Shown here: positions 16,592 through 24,110 of the stretch, piece after piece | How positions within the stretch are numbered: the first letter of the stretch is position 1 | Layout: every line of letters begins with the position of its first letter | DNA from: Bradyrhizobium stylosanthis | Lineage (GTDB): Bacteria > Pseudomonadota > Alphaproteobacteria > Rhizobiales > Xanthobacteraceae | Assembly (NCBI RefSeq): GCF_001641335.1 | Contig: NZ_LVEM01000004.1 | Span: 520,557-584,556, forward strand | Reading direction: 5' to 3' | Length of the DNA: 64,000 nt | Program-made: the position numbers and the translations under genes | Notes under the pieces: generated by a model | The model's input: only the letters and a program-made list of their open reading frames with translations | Databases searched by the model: none | Told to the model about the DNA's origin: nothing

Positions 16592-17227
16592 TCAGGCGGT
16601 CTTGTCGACCGAAGAGGATGAATCCGCCGGCGGATATTTCGTCACGGGCACCAGGAAGGACTTGGTGCCGACCTGGTAGATGATCTTGCCGTTCTGTCCG
16701 TCGTCGGTCGAGATCTGCGCCTGGCCGAACATGATGACGTTCTTGTAGACGTATCCGGTGCCCTGCCGGGTGACGCCGTCGGTGGTGACGCTGACCTGCG
16801 CCTCCTTGCCGTCGACGGAGAGCACCTTGAAGCTCGCGCTCTTGCCGTTGTCGCTGGAATAGCCACCCCAGCTTCCCATCAGGCGGCTGTCGGACGCCGG
16901 CGGGTCCTGCTTCTCGAGGTTCGCGGTCTGCTTGCCGGCACCGCCCACCGAGAACAGCAGCACCATGTTCTTGCCGTCCTTGGTGCCGACCGTGACCCCG
17001 CCGAACGTGATCAGCGAGCCTTGGACCTCGCCGAAGCCGCGCTCGGTGTGGCCGTTATGGGTGTACTCGACCTGCGCCCGGGCCCCCCGGATGTTCACGA
17101 CCTTGAAGCTGACATCCTGATTGTTGCCGACCCAATTGCCCTTCCACTCACCGACCAGCCGGCTCTGGTGGAACACCCGCTCGTTGGCGGGCGAGATCTG
17201 GCTGGTGCTCGAGGTGACGATGGCCAT
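16592..17227 (-). CDS. hypothetical protein made of two tandem copies of a ~73-residue domain
   Basis: 211 aa, no signal peptide or membrane segment. Residues about 23-95 (RLVGEWKGNW...DVSFKVVNIRGARAQVEY) and about 115-186 (RLMGSWGGYS...SASFKVLSVDGKEAQVSV) are clearly the same beta-rich module repeated. Each ends in a TFGGVTVGTKDG / MFGQAQISTDDG hairpin and a V-G step. This suggests two stacked beta domains, for example carbohydrate- or lipid-binding lipocalin-like sheets. No known family assigned. Monocistronic, convergent with the hydratase gene. Confidence 0.7.
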   Translation of the reverse strand: MAIVTSSTSQISPANERVFHQSRLVGEWKGNWVGNNQDVSFKVVNIRGARAQVEYTHNGHTERGFGEVQGSLITFGGVTVGTKDGKNMVLLFSVGGAGKQTANLEKQDPPASDSRLMGSWGGYSSDNGKSASFKVLSVDGKEAQVSVTTDGVTRQGTGYVYKNVIMFGQAQISTDDGQNGKIIYQVGTKSFLVPVTKYPPADSSSSVDKTA

Positions 17228-17375
17228 TGGGTTGCTCGGACACGGGCTGACACGCCCGCCTTCGGCTCGCGGAAACGAGCAGAAACAATCCGATTAGGCC
17301 CGCAGGCCGGTTAACGAGCGGTTAAATTCAACCACCGGACGTGACGGGCAAAAGGTCTCACCGGGGCGCGCGCTG

Positions 17376-18245
17376 CTAGCGTCCCCAGCGGTCCGACCAG
17401 ATCTTCTCGCCGATCATGCAGTTGACGCGCGGCTCCTTGTCCTTGTCGGCAACGCGCACCACGGGGCGCTCGGGCATGCGGCCGGCGACTTCCATCAGCA
17501 GCTTGGTGCGGATCGCTTCCTTGAACTTCTCGCGGTCCTTGATCGAGATGACGAAGGAGCCGGGACCGCCGATGACGCAGTCCTCGTAATAGTAATCGAG
17601 ATTATCGATATCCATGGTCGAGTAGGAGGGCTCCTTGACCATGATCGGCAGGCCGTTGATGACGATGCCCTTCTCGAGCGCGGCATCGCGCGCCACCGTG
17701 ACCGGGCTGCCATTGTTGTTGGGGCCGTCGCCCGAGATGTCGATGACGCGGCGCAGGCCCCGATAGGGATCCTCATCGAACAGCGGCATCGCGAACGTGA
17801 TCGCACCGGAGATCGAGGTGCGCGAGGCGCGGCGGATCGGCGTCTTCATGATCTCGGCCGCGACCGCGTCCGCAGTCTCCGGTCCGTCGATCAGCCGCCA
17901 GGGGATGATGATCTTCTGGTCGGTCGAGGCGGCCCACTCGAAATAGGTCACCGCGATCCGGCCGTTCGGCCCGAGCTTCAGCGCCTGCAGGAACTCCTTC
18001 GACTGGATCGCCTGCGCATAGCCTTCGCGCTGGATCGCGAGCTCGTCCATGTCCATGGAGTAGGATACGTCGACGGCCAGGATCAGCTCGACATCGACTG
18101 TCTGCGCATCCCTGTCGGCCGCCAGCCGCTGCGGCTGATTTCCGGGCGGTTCAAACTTCGGCCCTGGTGCCGCGATGCCCGCGACGTCCCCCCCGGCAAG
18201 CACGCCGGCCACCAGCACAGCCCCGATCGAGAACAGCAAGCGCAT
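17376..18245 (-). CDS. DUF1194 von Willebrand factor A-like secreted protein
   Basis: 289 aa with a signal peptide (MRLLFSIGAVLVAGVLAGG). A VWA-type domain follows with the metal-ion-dependent adhesion motif D-x-S-x-S in ILAVDVSYSMDMDEL and later pieces RRVIDISGDGPNNNG. DUF1194 proteins are periplasmic or membrane-associated and of unknown function. C-terminal CMIGEKIWSDRWGR is conserved in the group. Start ATG 18245 agrees with the signal peptide. It lies divergent from the fluoride locus, with 489 bp between. Confidence 0.87.
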   Translation of the reverse strand: MRLLFSIGAVLVAGVLAGGDVAGIAAPGPKFEPPGNQPQRLAADRDAQTVDVELILAVDVSYSMDMDELAIQREGYAQAIQSKEFLQALKLGPNGRIAVTYFEWAASTDQKIIIPWRLIDGPETADAVAAEIMKTPIRRASRTSISGAITFAMPLFDEDPYRGLRRVIDISGDGPNNNGSPVTVARDAALEKGIVINGLPIMVKEPSYSTMDIDNLDYYYEDCVIGGPGSFVISIKDREKFKEAIRTKLLMEVAGRMPERPVVRVADKDKEPRVNCMIGEKIWSDRWGR

Positions 18246-18409
18246 CGCAGTCTCCCGTCGTATGACGCGATGGTGACATGCAATCGTCTTGCCGCAAAGC
18301 GCGAAGATCGCTTGTGCTTCACATTCGAGTTAGGAATTTACGTACCTCGCGCAAAGCTGCCGCCTTGTTGCCGCGCTTGCGTCACCGGGAACATGCGCGC
18401 TCACAGGCA

Positions 18410-18513
18410 CGGTCATTCCGAGGTGGCTCGACGAGCCGAACCCGGAAGCTCGAGATTCTCAGGCGTTCGAGGCGCGCCAGAGTTCTCGCTTCGCGAGCCC
18501 CGGCATGACGGCG
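18410..18513. repeat. dispersed hairpin repeat ending ...CCCCGGCATGACGG
   Basis: Starts GTCATTCCGAGG and ends CTTCGCGAGCCCCGGCATGACGG, with an internal GGCTCGACGAGCC palindrome. The 3' half (GTTCTCGCTTCGCGAGCCCCGG) recurs at 41562-41583. Non-coding element in the leader region upstream of the fluoride riboswitch. Confidence 0.6.
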
Positions 18514-18575
18514 TTGGTGAGCACGCTCCCCCCGCCCACTTGTCCGGCGCAATTTCCATGCTAGGCTGGCCGTAC

Positions 18576-18640
18576 AGATGGGGATGGAGTCCCCCGACAA
18601 CCGCCCGGCGGCTTGACCGTAGTGGGCTGATGACTCCTGC
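18576..18640 (+). ncRNA. fluoride riboswitch (crcB motif)
   Basis: The aptamer consensus is plainly present. Stem GGGG (18580-18583) pairs with CCCC (18591-18594) around ATGGAGT. AACCGCCC is followed by a variable hairpin and then GGGCTGATGACTCCTGC (18624-18640). The diagnostic pseudoknot GGAGT (18586-18590) with ACTCC (18633-18637) is perfect. It lies upstream of an operon with two crcB genes, exactly the expected context. It senses intracellular fluoride and controls the terminator at 18688. Confidence 0.93.
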
Positions 18641-18661
18641 TTGAGGTGGGGCAATCACGAG

Positions 18662-18711
18662 CCTCCGCCTTTGGCGGGAGCATGGATAAACCCGCCGATG
18701 GCGGGTTTTTT
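18662..18711 (+). terminator. expression platform: intrinsic terminator with competing hairpins
   Basis: Terminator: AAACCCGCC (18688-18696), GAT loop, GGCGGGTTT (18700-18708), inside a six-T run to 18711. Just upstream GGCGGG (18673-18678) could pair either with CCTCCGCC (18662-18669) or with the terminator's own CCCGCC (18691-18696), which would prevent termination. The ON/OFF arrangement is inferred by hand pairing only. Confidence 0.8.
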
Positions 18712-18734
18712 GTTGCCTGAAGGAAGGAGAAGGC

Positions 18735-19940
18735 GTGACGACGACATCGGATGCTGCGCGCAGCCGGCTGCCCAGGGGGATCTGGGTGCTCGGCTTCGTC
18801 TCGATGCTGATGGACATCTCCTCCGAGATGATCCACGCGCTGCTGCCGGTCTATCTCGTCACCGTGCTCGGCGCGTCCACGCTCACGGTCGGCTTCATCG
18901 AGGGCATTGCGGAGGCCACCGCCTCGATCACCAAGATCTTCTCCGGTGCGCTGTCGGACTGGCTCGGCCGCCGCAAGATGCTCGCCGCGCTCGGCTATGG
19001 TCTTGCGGCGCTGACCAAGCCGCTGTTCCCGCTCGCGCCGAGCGTCGCCTGGCTGGTGGCGGCGCGCTTCATCGACCGCGTCGGCAAGGGCATCCGCGGC
19101 GCGCCGCGCGATGCGCTGATCGCCGACATCGCCCCGGTGGGTTTGCGCGGCGCGAGCTTTGGCTTGCGCCAGTCGCTCGACACCGTCGGCGCCTTCCTCG
19201 GCCCGCTGGTCGCGGTCGGCCTGATGTGGTGGACGGCGGACAATTTTACGCTGGTGTTCTGGTTCGCCGTGCTGCCGGCCTTCCTCTCGTTCGGCCTGAT
19301 CGCCTTTGCCGTGCACGAGCCGGCACCGGACCCGAGCCGGCCGCCTGCGAAGAATCCGCTTAACACCGCCGCGATGCGGCAGCTCGGACCGGTGTACTGG
19401 CGCGTCGTCGCGGTCGGCGTCGTGTTCACGCTCGCCCGTTTCAGCGAGGCCTTCCTGATCCTGCGCGCACAGAACATCGGCCTCAATGCGATGTGGGTGC
19501 CGGCGGTGCTGGTGCTGATGAACGTCGCCTACGCGCTCTCGGCCTATCCGGCCGGCGTGCTGTCGGACCGCATCAACCGCACCGGCCTGCTCGCGCTCGG
19601 CCTCGTCTTTCTCGCCGGCGCCGATCTTGCGCTCGCGCTGCTGCCGAGCCTCGGCGGCCTCGCGCTCGGCGTCGTGCTGTGGGGACTGCATATGGGGCTG
19701 ACGCAGGGCCTGCTCTCGGCACTTGTCGCCGATGCCGCGCCGCCGAGCCTGCGCGGCACCGCGTTCGGCTATTTCAACCTGTTCACCGGCCTGGCGCTGC
19801 TGGCCGCGAGCGTGATCGCCGGCGCGCTGTGGGACGCCTATGGTCCGGCAGGCACGTTCCTGGCCGGGCTCGGCTTCGCGCTGGTGTCGCTGGTGGGACT
19901 GCTCGCGATCGGCAACGGGCTGGCAGCGGAGGGCAAATGA
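18735..19940 (+). CDS. MFS transporter, first gene of the fluoride-responsive operon
   Basis: 401-aa, 12-segment inner-membrane carrier. The MFS signature DWLGRRKMLAALGYGLAAL follows segment 2, and RFIDRVGKGIRGAPRDAL is in the next loop. The second half repeats the motif as LSDRINRTGLLALG. GTG 18735 has the SD GGAGAAGGC and lies 24 bp after the riboswitch terminator, so it is directly under fluoride control. It may export fluoride, a fluorinated compound or another anion, or restore ion balance. That role is inference from position; crcB follows 19 bp later. Confidence 0.9.
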   Translation: MTTTSDAARSRLPRGIWVLGFVSMLMDISSEMIHALLPVYLVTVLGASTLTVGFIEGIAEATASITKIFSGALSDWLGRRKMLAALGYGLAALTKPLFPLAPSVAWLVAARFIDRVGKGIRGAPRDALIADIAPVGLRGASFGLRQSLDTVGAFLGPLVAVGLMWWTADNFTLVFWFAVLPAFLSFGLIAFAVHEPAPDPSRPPAKNPLNTAAMRQLGPVYWRVVAVGVVFTLARFSEAFLILRAQNIGLNAMWVPAVLVLMNVAYALSAYPAGVLSDRINRTGLLALGLVFLAGADLALALLPSLGGLALGVVLWGLHMGLTQGLLSALVADAAPPSLRGTAFGYFNLFTGLALLAASVIAGALWDAYGPAGTFLAGLGFALVSLVGLLAIGNGLAAEGK

Positions 19941-19959
19941 GAGCGGGGGATTCTTCATC

Positions 19960-20349
19960 GTGTTGAGCGGAGTGATCGCAATCGTGGTTGGCAGCGTGCT
20001 CGGCGGCTGCGCGCGCTATTTCGTCTCCGGCGCCATCGCGCGGCGGCTGGGCGAGACGTTTCCGTGGGGCACCATGACGATCAACGTCACCGGCGCCTTC
20101 CTGATCGGCATTTTCGGCGCGCTGGCGACCCACCCGGGCTCGCTGTTCGCCGCGCCCAATCCCTGGCTTTTCGCGGTGACCGGGTTCCTCGGCTGCTACA
20201 CCACGGTGTCTTCCTTCAGCCTGCAGACGCTGACGCTCGCCCGCAACGGCGAGCCCCTGCATGCGCTCGGCAATATCGTGTTCTCGGTCGGCCTGTGCCT
20301 CACGGCCGTGACCTGCGGCTTCCTGCTTGTCGACAGGATTGGAGGGTAA
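19960..20349 (+). CDS. crcB: fluoride channel subunit CrcB/Fluc, first half of a pair
   Basis: 129-aa four-helix membrane protein of the Fluc fluoride channel family. GGCARYF near residue 16, GTMTINVTGAFLIG in helix 2 and GFLGCYTTVSSFS in helix 3 (sodium site and phenylalanine track) are present. In the last motif the first Phe of the usual TTFS is Val. Positive charges fall in loops 1 and 3 (ARR, LARNGE) while both ends are uncharged, predicting N-out/C-out. Start GTG 19960 follows a GGGGGA SD; TTG 19963 is an alternative. It should pair with the next gene as a heterodimer. Confidence 0.92.
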   Translation: MLSGVIAIVVGSVLGGCARYFVSGAIARRLGETFPWGTMTINVTGAFLIGIFGALATHPGSLFAAPNPWLFAVTGFLGCYTTVSSFSLQTLTLARNGEPLHALGNIVFSVGLCLTAVTCGFLLVDRIGG

Positions 20350-20355
20350 TCGCAT

Positions 20356-20784
20356 ATGAACGTCCCCTCCTCCGCCGAGCGCCGGCGCAGCGCGGTTCTC
20401 TATGCCTGGGTTGCCGCGGGCAGCATCGTCGGCGGGCTGACGCGCTATCTGGTCGGGCTCGCGCTCGATACCGGACCCGGGTTTCCCACCGCGACGCTGT
20501 TCATCAACGCCACCGGCTCGCTGATCATCGGCTTCTACGCGACGCTGACCGGCCCCGATGGCCGCCTGCTGGCGCGGCCCGAGCACCGGCAATTCGTCAT
20601 GACCGGGTTCTGCGGCGGCTACACCACCTTCTCCACCTTCAGCCTGGAAACCTTCCGCCTGTTCCACGGCGGCATGAAATACACTGCGCTCGCCTATGTC
20701 GCGGCCTCTGTCGTCTGCTGGCTGGTGTCGGTATGGGCCGGGCATATGCTGGCGAGCCGCTACAACCGCTTGAAAAGGAGCTGA
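20356..20784 (+). CDS. crcB: fluoride channel subunit CrcB/Fluc, second half of a pair
   Basis: 142-aa Fluc paralogue with GGLTRYLVG, ATLFINATGSLIIG and the canonical GFCGGYTTFSTFS. In contrast to its partner it has RRR near the N-terminus, RYNRLKRS at the C-terminus and a basic loop 2 (DGRLLARPEHRQ). The positive-inside rule therefore gives N-in/C-in, opposite to the first CrcB. Fluc channels are antiparallel dimers, so the two genes, 6 bp apart, most likely make an obligate heterodimer. Exports fluoride passively across the inner membrane. Confidence 0.93.
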   Translation: MNVPSSAERRRSAVLYAWVAAGSIVGGLTRYLVGLALDTGPGFPTATLFINATGSLIIGFYATLTGPDGRLLARPEHRQFVMTGFCGGYTTFSTFSLETFRLFHGGMKYTALAYVAASVVCWLVSVWAGHMLASRYNRLKRS

Positions 20785-20786
20785 CC

Positions 20787-21128
20787 ATGCAAATTCCCAA
20801 TCAGGCTGTTTCGCTCCGCATCTTCATCGGCGAGAGCGACCATTTCCAGGGCAAGCCGCTCTATGAAGCAATCGTGATGAGGGCGCGCGAGCTGCACCTC
20901 GCCGGCGCGACCGTGCTGCGCGGCCCCATGGGCTTCGGCAAGTCGAGCCGGCTGCACACCTCGAAGATCCTGCGGCTGTCCGAGGATTTGCCGCTGCTGA
21001 TCGAGATCGTCGACAGCGAGGACAACATCAATGCATTCCTGCCCATCCTTGACGGCATGATGTCGAGCGGGCTGATCACCTTGGAGAAGGTGCAGGTCCT
21101 GCAATATGGTGAGAAGGCCGCGGGCTGA
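20787..21128 (+). CDS. DUF190 protein, CrcB-associated
   Basis: 113-aa soluble protein of the DUF190 family, which has a ferredoxin-like PII-type fold and is frequently encoded beside crcB. Visible pieces are LRIFIGESDHFQGKPLYEAI, HLAGATVLRGPMGFG and LPLLIEIVDSEDNINAF. ATG 20787 comes 2 nt after the crcB stop with SD AAAGGAG, so translation is coupled. A regulatory role in fluoride channel activity or in binding a small ligand is plausible but unproven. Confidence 0.9.
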   Translation: MQIPNQAVSLRIFIGESDHFQGKPLYEAIVMRARELHLAGATVLRGPMGFGKSSRLHTSKILRLSEDLPLLIEIVDSEDNINAFLPILDGMMSSGLITLEKVQVLQYGEKAAG

Positions 21129-21172
21129 TCGCCCCGGCGGGAAACCAGAGCCCGCCGTATCCAGGAGGCGGA

Positions 21173-21478
21173 ATGAACGATACCGTCACCAAGCCGAAAA
21201 CCAGGACGAAGACCAAGGTCGAGCGGCCGCGGCTGCACAAGGTCATCCTGATCAACGACGACTTCACCCCGCGCGAATTCGTCACCATGGTGCTGAAGGC
21301 CGAATTCCGCATGACCGAGGATCAGGCCTACAAGGTGATGATCACCGCGCACAAGCTGGGCGCCTGCGTGGTTGCCGTGTTCACCAGGGACGTCGCCGAG
21401 ACCAAGGCGACGCGCGCCACCGATGCCGGCCGCGCCAAGGGCTATCCGCTGCTGTTCACGACCGAGCCGGAGGAGTGA
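21173..21478 (+). CDS. clpS: ATP-dependent Clp protease adaptor ClpS
   Basis: 101-aa adaptor that delivers N-degron substrates to ClpA. It has an unstructured N-terminus (NDTVTKPKTRTKTKVERP) and the core LHKVILINDDFTPREFVTMVL. The substrate pocket residues of NDDFTP and the helix VMITAHKLG are present. SD AGGAGGCGGA precedes ATG 21173. Normally clpS sits upstream of clpA, which is absent here. Instead it follows the DUF190 gene by 44 bp in the fluoride operon, so it may be a second, fluoride-induced ClpS paralogue. Confidence 0.93.
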   Translation: MNDTVTKPKTRTKTKVERPRLHKVILINDDFTPREFVTMVLKAEFRMTEDQAYKVMITAHKLGACVVAVFTRDVAETKATRATDAGRAKGYPLLFTTEPEE

Positions 21479-21729
21479 GGCGCTAGAGCGCGGCCGCGAC
21501 GCGGGCGCACTTGGCTTGGGCGTGTCGGCGGCGCCATCGTGATCGCGACGCTGGCGATGAAAGTCGCTTATTAAGCCATGCTCTCGCGTGCGGCGCGGTG
21601 ATCGCAAGAATGTCGCGCCGCTCTTGACGTCATCCGCGCTTTTCCGACTTTGCATTCCTGCCTGATATCGCCGACAATGTGGCAAAAGCGGCGTGCGCCG
21701 GACAATAAGCAAGCGGGGAAACGACGGAA

Positions 21730-22764
21730 GTGGGCGTATCAGGAAGAAGCTTCGTGACGGCAGGCCGTCTGGTTCTGACGCTGGCGGCGATCACTTTCCT
21801 CGCTGGCAGCATGGCGCAAGCGGCCGAACGGGTCCGCATCGGGCTGTTGAAGCTCTCCTCCGCCGCCCCGTTGTTCCTCGCCAAGGAGCGCGGCTATTTC
21901 GAGCAGGAGGGAATCGAAGCCGATCTGAAATTCTTCGACGCCGCCGTGCCGATCGCGGTGGCCAGCGTTTCCGGCGATATCGACATCGGTTTCACCGGCT
22001 TCACGGCCGCATTCTACAACCTCGCCGGCAAGGGCGGACTGAAGGTGATTGCCGGCACGGCGCGCGAGGCACAAGGCTTCCAGAACACGGCCTACGTTGC
22101 CTCCAAGCGCGCATATGAATCCGGCCTGAAGACGCTCAAGGATTTGCCCGGCCATTCCGTCGGCATCACGCAGATCGGCTCGACTTTCCATTATTCGCTC
22201 GGCCTGATCGCCGACAGGCTGAAATTCGACTTGACCTCTGTCCGGGTCGTTCCGCTGCAATCCCTGCCGAATGTCGCCGCTGCCATCAAGGGCGGCCAGC
22301 TCGATGCGGCACTCACCGCCACGACCACGATCAGCCCGGTGGTCGCCTCCGGTGACGCAATCGTTCTCGGCTTCGTCGGCGACGAGACGCCCTGGATGCT
22401 CGGCTGCGTCGTGGCTTCGACCGCGACGATCGAGAAGAACCGCAAGCTGGTCGAGAAGGTGCTGTCCGCCTATCGCCGCGGCGCCGACGATTACGCGCGC
22501 GTGCTGTTGAAGCGCGATGCAGACGGTAAATTCGTCCGCAGCGAGGAAGGTGACGCGATGCTCGCGATCATCTCCAAATACACGGAGCAGAAGGTCGAGC
22601 AACTTCGCATCGGGCTCTCGGTTGTCGATCCCGCGCTCGACAGCGCCGACATCGCTCGCCAGATTGCCTGGTTCAAGCGCCAGAAGATGGTCGAACCCGA
22701 CGTCGACGCCGAGAAGATCATCGACAAATCCTTCGTCCCGGACCGGCCAACGACGCCGAAATGA
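21730..22764 (+). CDS. ABC transporter substrate-binding protein (NMT1/SsuA-like)
   Basis: 344-aa periplasmic binding protein with a signal peptide (residues about 9-33, ending SMAQAAE). The opening RIGLLKLSSAAPLFLAKERG and the GDIDIGFTGFTAAFYN region match the nitrate/sulfonate/thiamine-precursor family. Start GTG 21730 is tentative; GTG 21754 would also keep the signal peptide. No permease or ATPase gene is near. Its last bases overlap the next gene by 4 bp (ATGA), so it is translationally coupled to an FAD oxidoreductase, suggesting they share a substrate. Confidence 0.85.
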   Translation: MGVSGRSFVTAGRLVLTLAAITFLAGSMAQAAERVRIGLLKLSSAAPLFLAKERGYFEQEGIEADLKFFDAAVPIAVASVSGDIDIGFTGFTAAFYNLAGKGGLKVIAGTAREAQGFQNTAYVASKRAYESGLKTLKDLPGHSVGITQIGSTFHYSLGLIADRLKFDLTSVRVVPLQSLPNVAAAIKGGQLDAALTATTTISPVVASGDAIVLGFVGDETPWMLGCVVASTATIEKNRKLVEKVLSAYRRGADDYARVLLKRDADGKFVRSEEGDAMLAIISKYTEQKVEQLRIGLSVVDPALDSADIARQIAWFKRQKMVEPDVDAEKIIDKSFVPDRPTTPK

Positions 22765-24104
22765 CCGATGACGACAACAACAAGAACACGGAGCGATCCA
22801 TGAACGCGAGCGAAGTCACGGCAGGCACCAAGATCGTCCGGCGTGCCGCGAACCAGAAGCCGTCGCGCGTTGTCGCCGACATCTGCGTGGTCGGCTCGGG
22901 CGCGGCCGGCATGTCGGCGGCGATCGAGGGCGCACGCGCCGGACGCAAGGTGGTGCTGGTCGACAGCCTGCCCGCGCTCGGCGGCCAGGCGGTCAACTCC
23001 ATCATCGGCACCTTCTGCGGCCTGTTCTCGAACGGCAGCGACGGTTACCAGTTCACCCACGGCATCGCCGACGATCTCCTCGGCGACCTCGGTGCGCAGG
23101 AAAACGCGCTGTTCTACCGCCGTGGACCGCACACCACCGTGGTCTATTACGACGAGGTCGCGCTCGGACGCTGGGTCGAGAAGGCGATGCTCGCGGCAGG
23201 CGTCACCGTGATCGTCGGCGCCGTCATGCGCAACGTCCGCGTCGCCGGCCGGCGCGTGACCGGGATCGATCTGTCGACCCGCTACGGCGACGTCGAGGTC
23301 GAGGCGAACGGCTTCGTCGACGCCTCCGGAGACGCCGCGCTGGTGTGGCAGGCGGGCTTTGCCTGCCGCGAGCCGGACGACGGCCCGATCTACGGCACGC
23401 AAATGCTGATCGTGGAGAATATCGACGAGAGCAAGGTGCCGAGCCGCGAGGAGCTGCCGGCGCGTATGCGAGAGAAAGCGGGCGACTACGGCCTGTTGCG
23501 GCGCGAGGGCCTGTCCTTCGTCATTCCCGGCCGCGGCGTTGCCGCCATGAACATGACCCATGTCGAGACGCCGCTGGAGCCGCTGGAGGCGAGCCGCAAG
23601 GGCATCGAGGGCAAGGACCAGGCCGACCGCGCCTTCGCCTTTCTCAGGAACGAATTCCCCGCCTGCTTCGGCAACGCACGCATCCGCGCCTATGGCTTTC
23701 CGGGGATCCGCCAAACGCGCTGGATCGTCGGCCGCCAGCAATTGTCGGTCGACGATGTCCGCGCCGGCACCAAATTCGAAGACGCGATCGGCCGCACCGC
23801 GTGGCCGATCGAACTGCACGACCACGGCTCCGGCCATCACTGGCATGTCTTCGACAAGGACCACGTCCATTATGTGCCGTTCGGCAGCCTGACGCCGCAG
23901 GAGGCCGATAACATCGTCGCCGCCGGCCGCTGCATCGATGCCGACAAGGCCGCGCTCTCCAGCGTTCGGGTGATGGGCCCTTGCATGGCGATGGGCGCCG
24001 CCGCTGCGCACGCGCTGGACCTCGCCGGCAGCGGCAGCGTGCATCAGATCGACATCGATGCACTGAAGCGGCGCGTGCGCGACAATCTGGAACGAACGGA
24101 CTGA
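22761..24104 (+). CDS. FAD-dependent oxidoreductase (FAD_oxidored family)
   Basis: 447 aa. The dinucleotide motif VVGSGAAGMSAAIEGARAG (residues about 43-62) and the acidic end of strand 2 in VVLVDSLPALGGQA are clear. So are the GD-type C-terminal FAD motif (NIVAAGRCIDADKAALSSVR) and GPCMAMGAAAAHAL. No Fe-S ligands seen. ATG 22761 overlaps the stop of the binding-protein gene. ATG 22800, with an SD (GGAG) 7 nt upstream, is an equally good start and would remove 13 polar residues. Substrate unknown, probably the ligand of the coupled binding protein. Confidence 0.85.
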   Translation: MTDDDNNKNTERSMNASEVTAGTKIVRRAANQKPSRVVADICVVGSGAAGMSAAIEGARAGRKVVLVDSLPALGGQAVNSIIGTFCGLFSNGSDGYQFTHGIADDLLGDLGAQENALFYRRGPHTTVVYYDEVALGRWVEKAMLAAGVTVIVGAVMRNVRVAGRRVTGIDLSTRYGDVEVEANGFVDASGDAALVWQAGFACREPDDGPIYGTQMLIVENIDESKVPSREELPARMREKAGDYGLLRREGLSFVIPGRGVAAMNMTHVETPLEPLEASRKGIEGKDQADRAFAFLRNEFPACFGNARIRAYGFPGIRQTRWIVGRQQLSVDDVRAGTKFEDAIGRTAWPIELHDHGSGHHWHVFDKDHVHYVPFGSLTPQEADNIVAAGRCIDADKAALSSVRVMGPCMAMGAAAAHALDLAGSGSVHQIDIDALKRRVRDNLERTD

Positions 24105-24110
24105 ACGCCC

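Noticed and set aside
21479..21729. Possible remnant gene ending IVIATLAMKVAY
   Set aside because: No start codon or SD in frame; too short to support.
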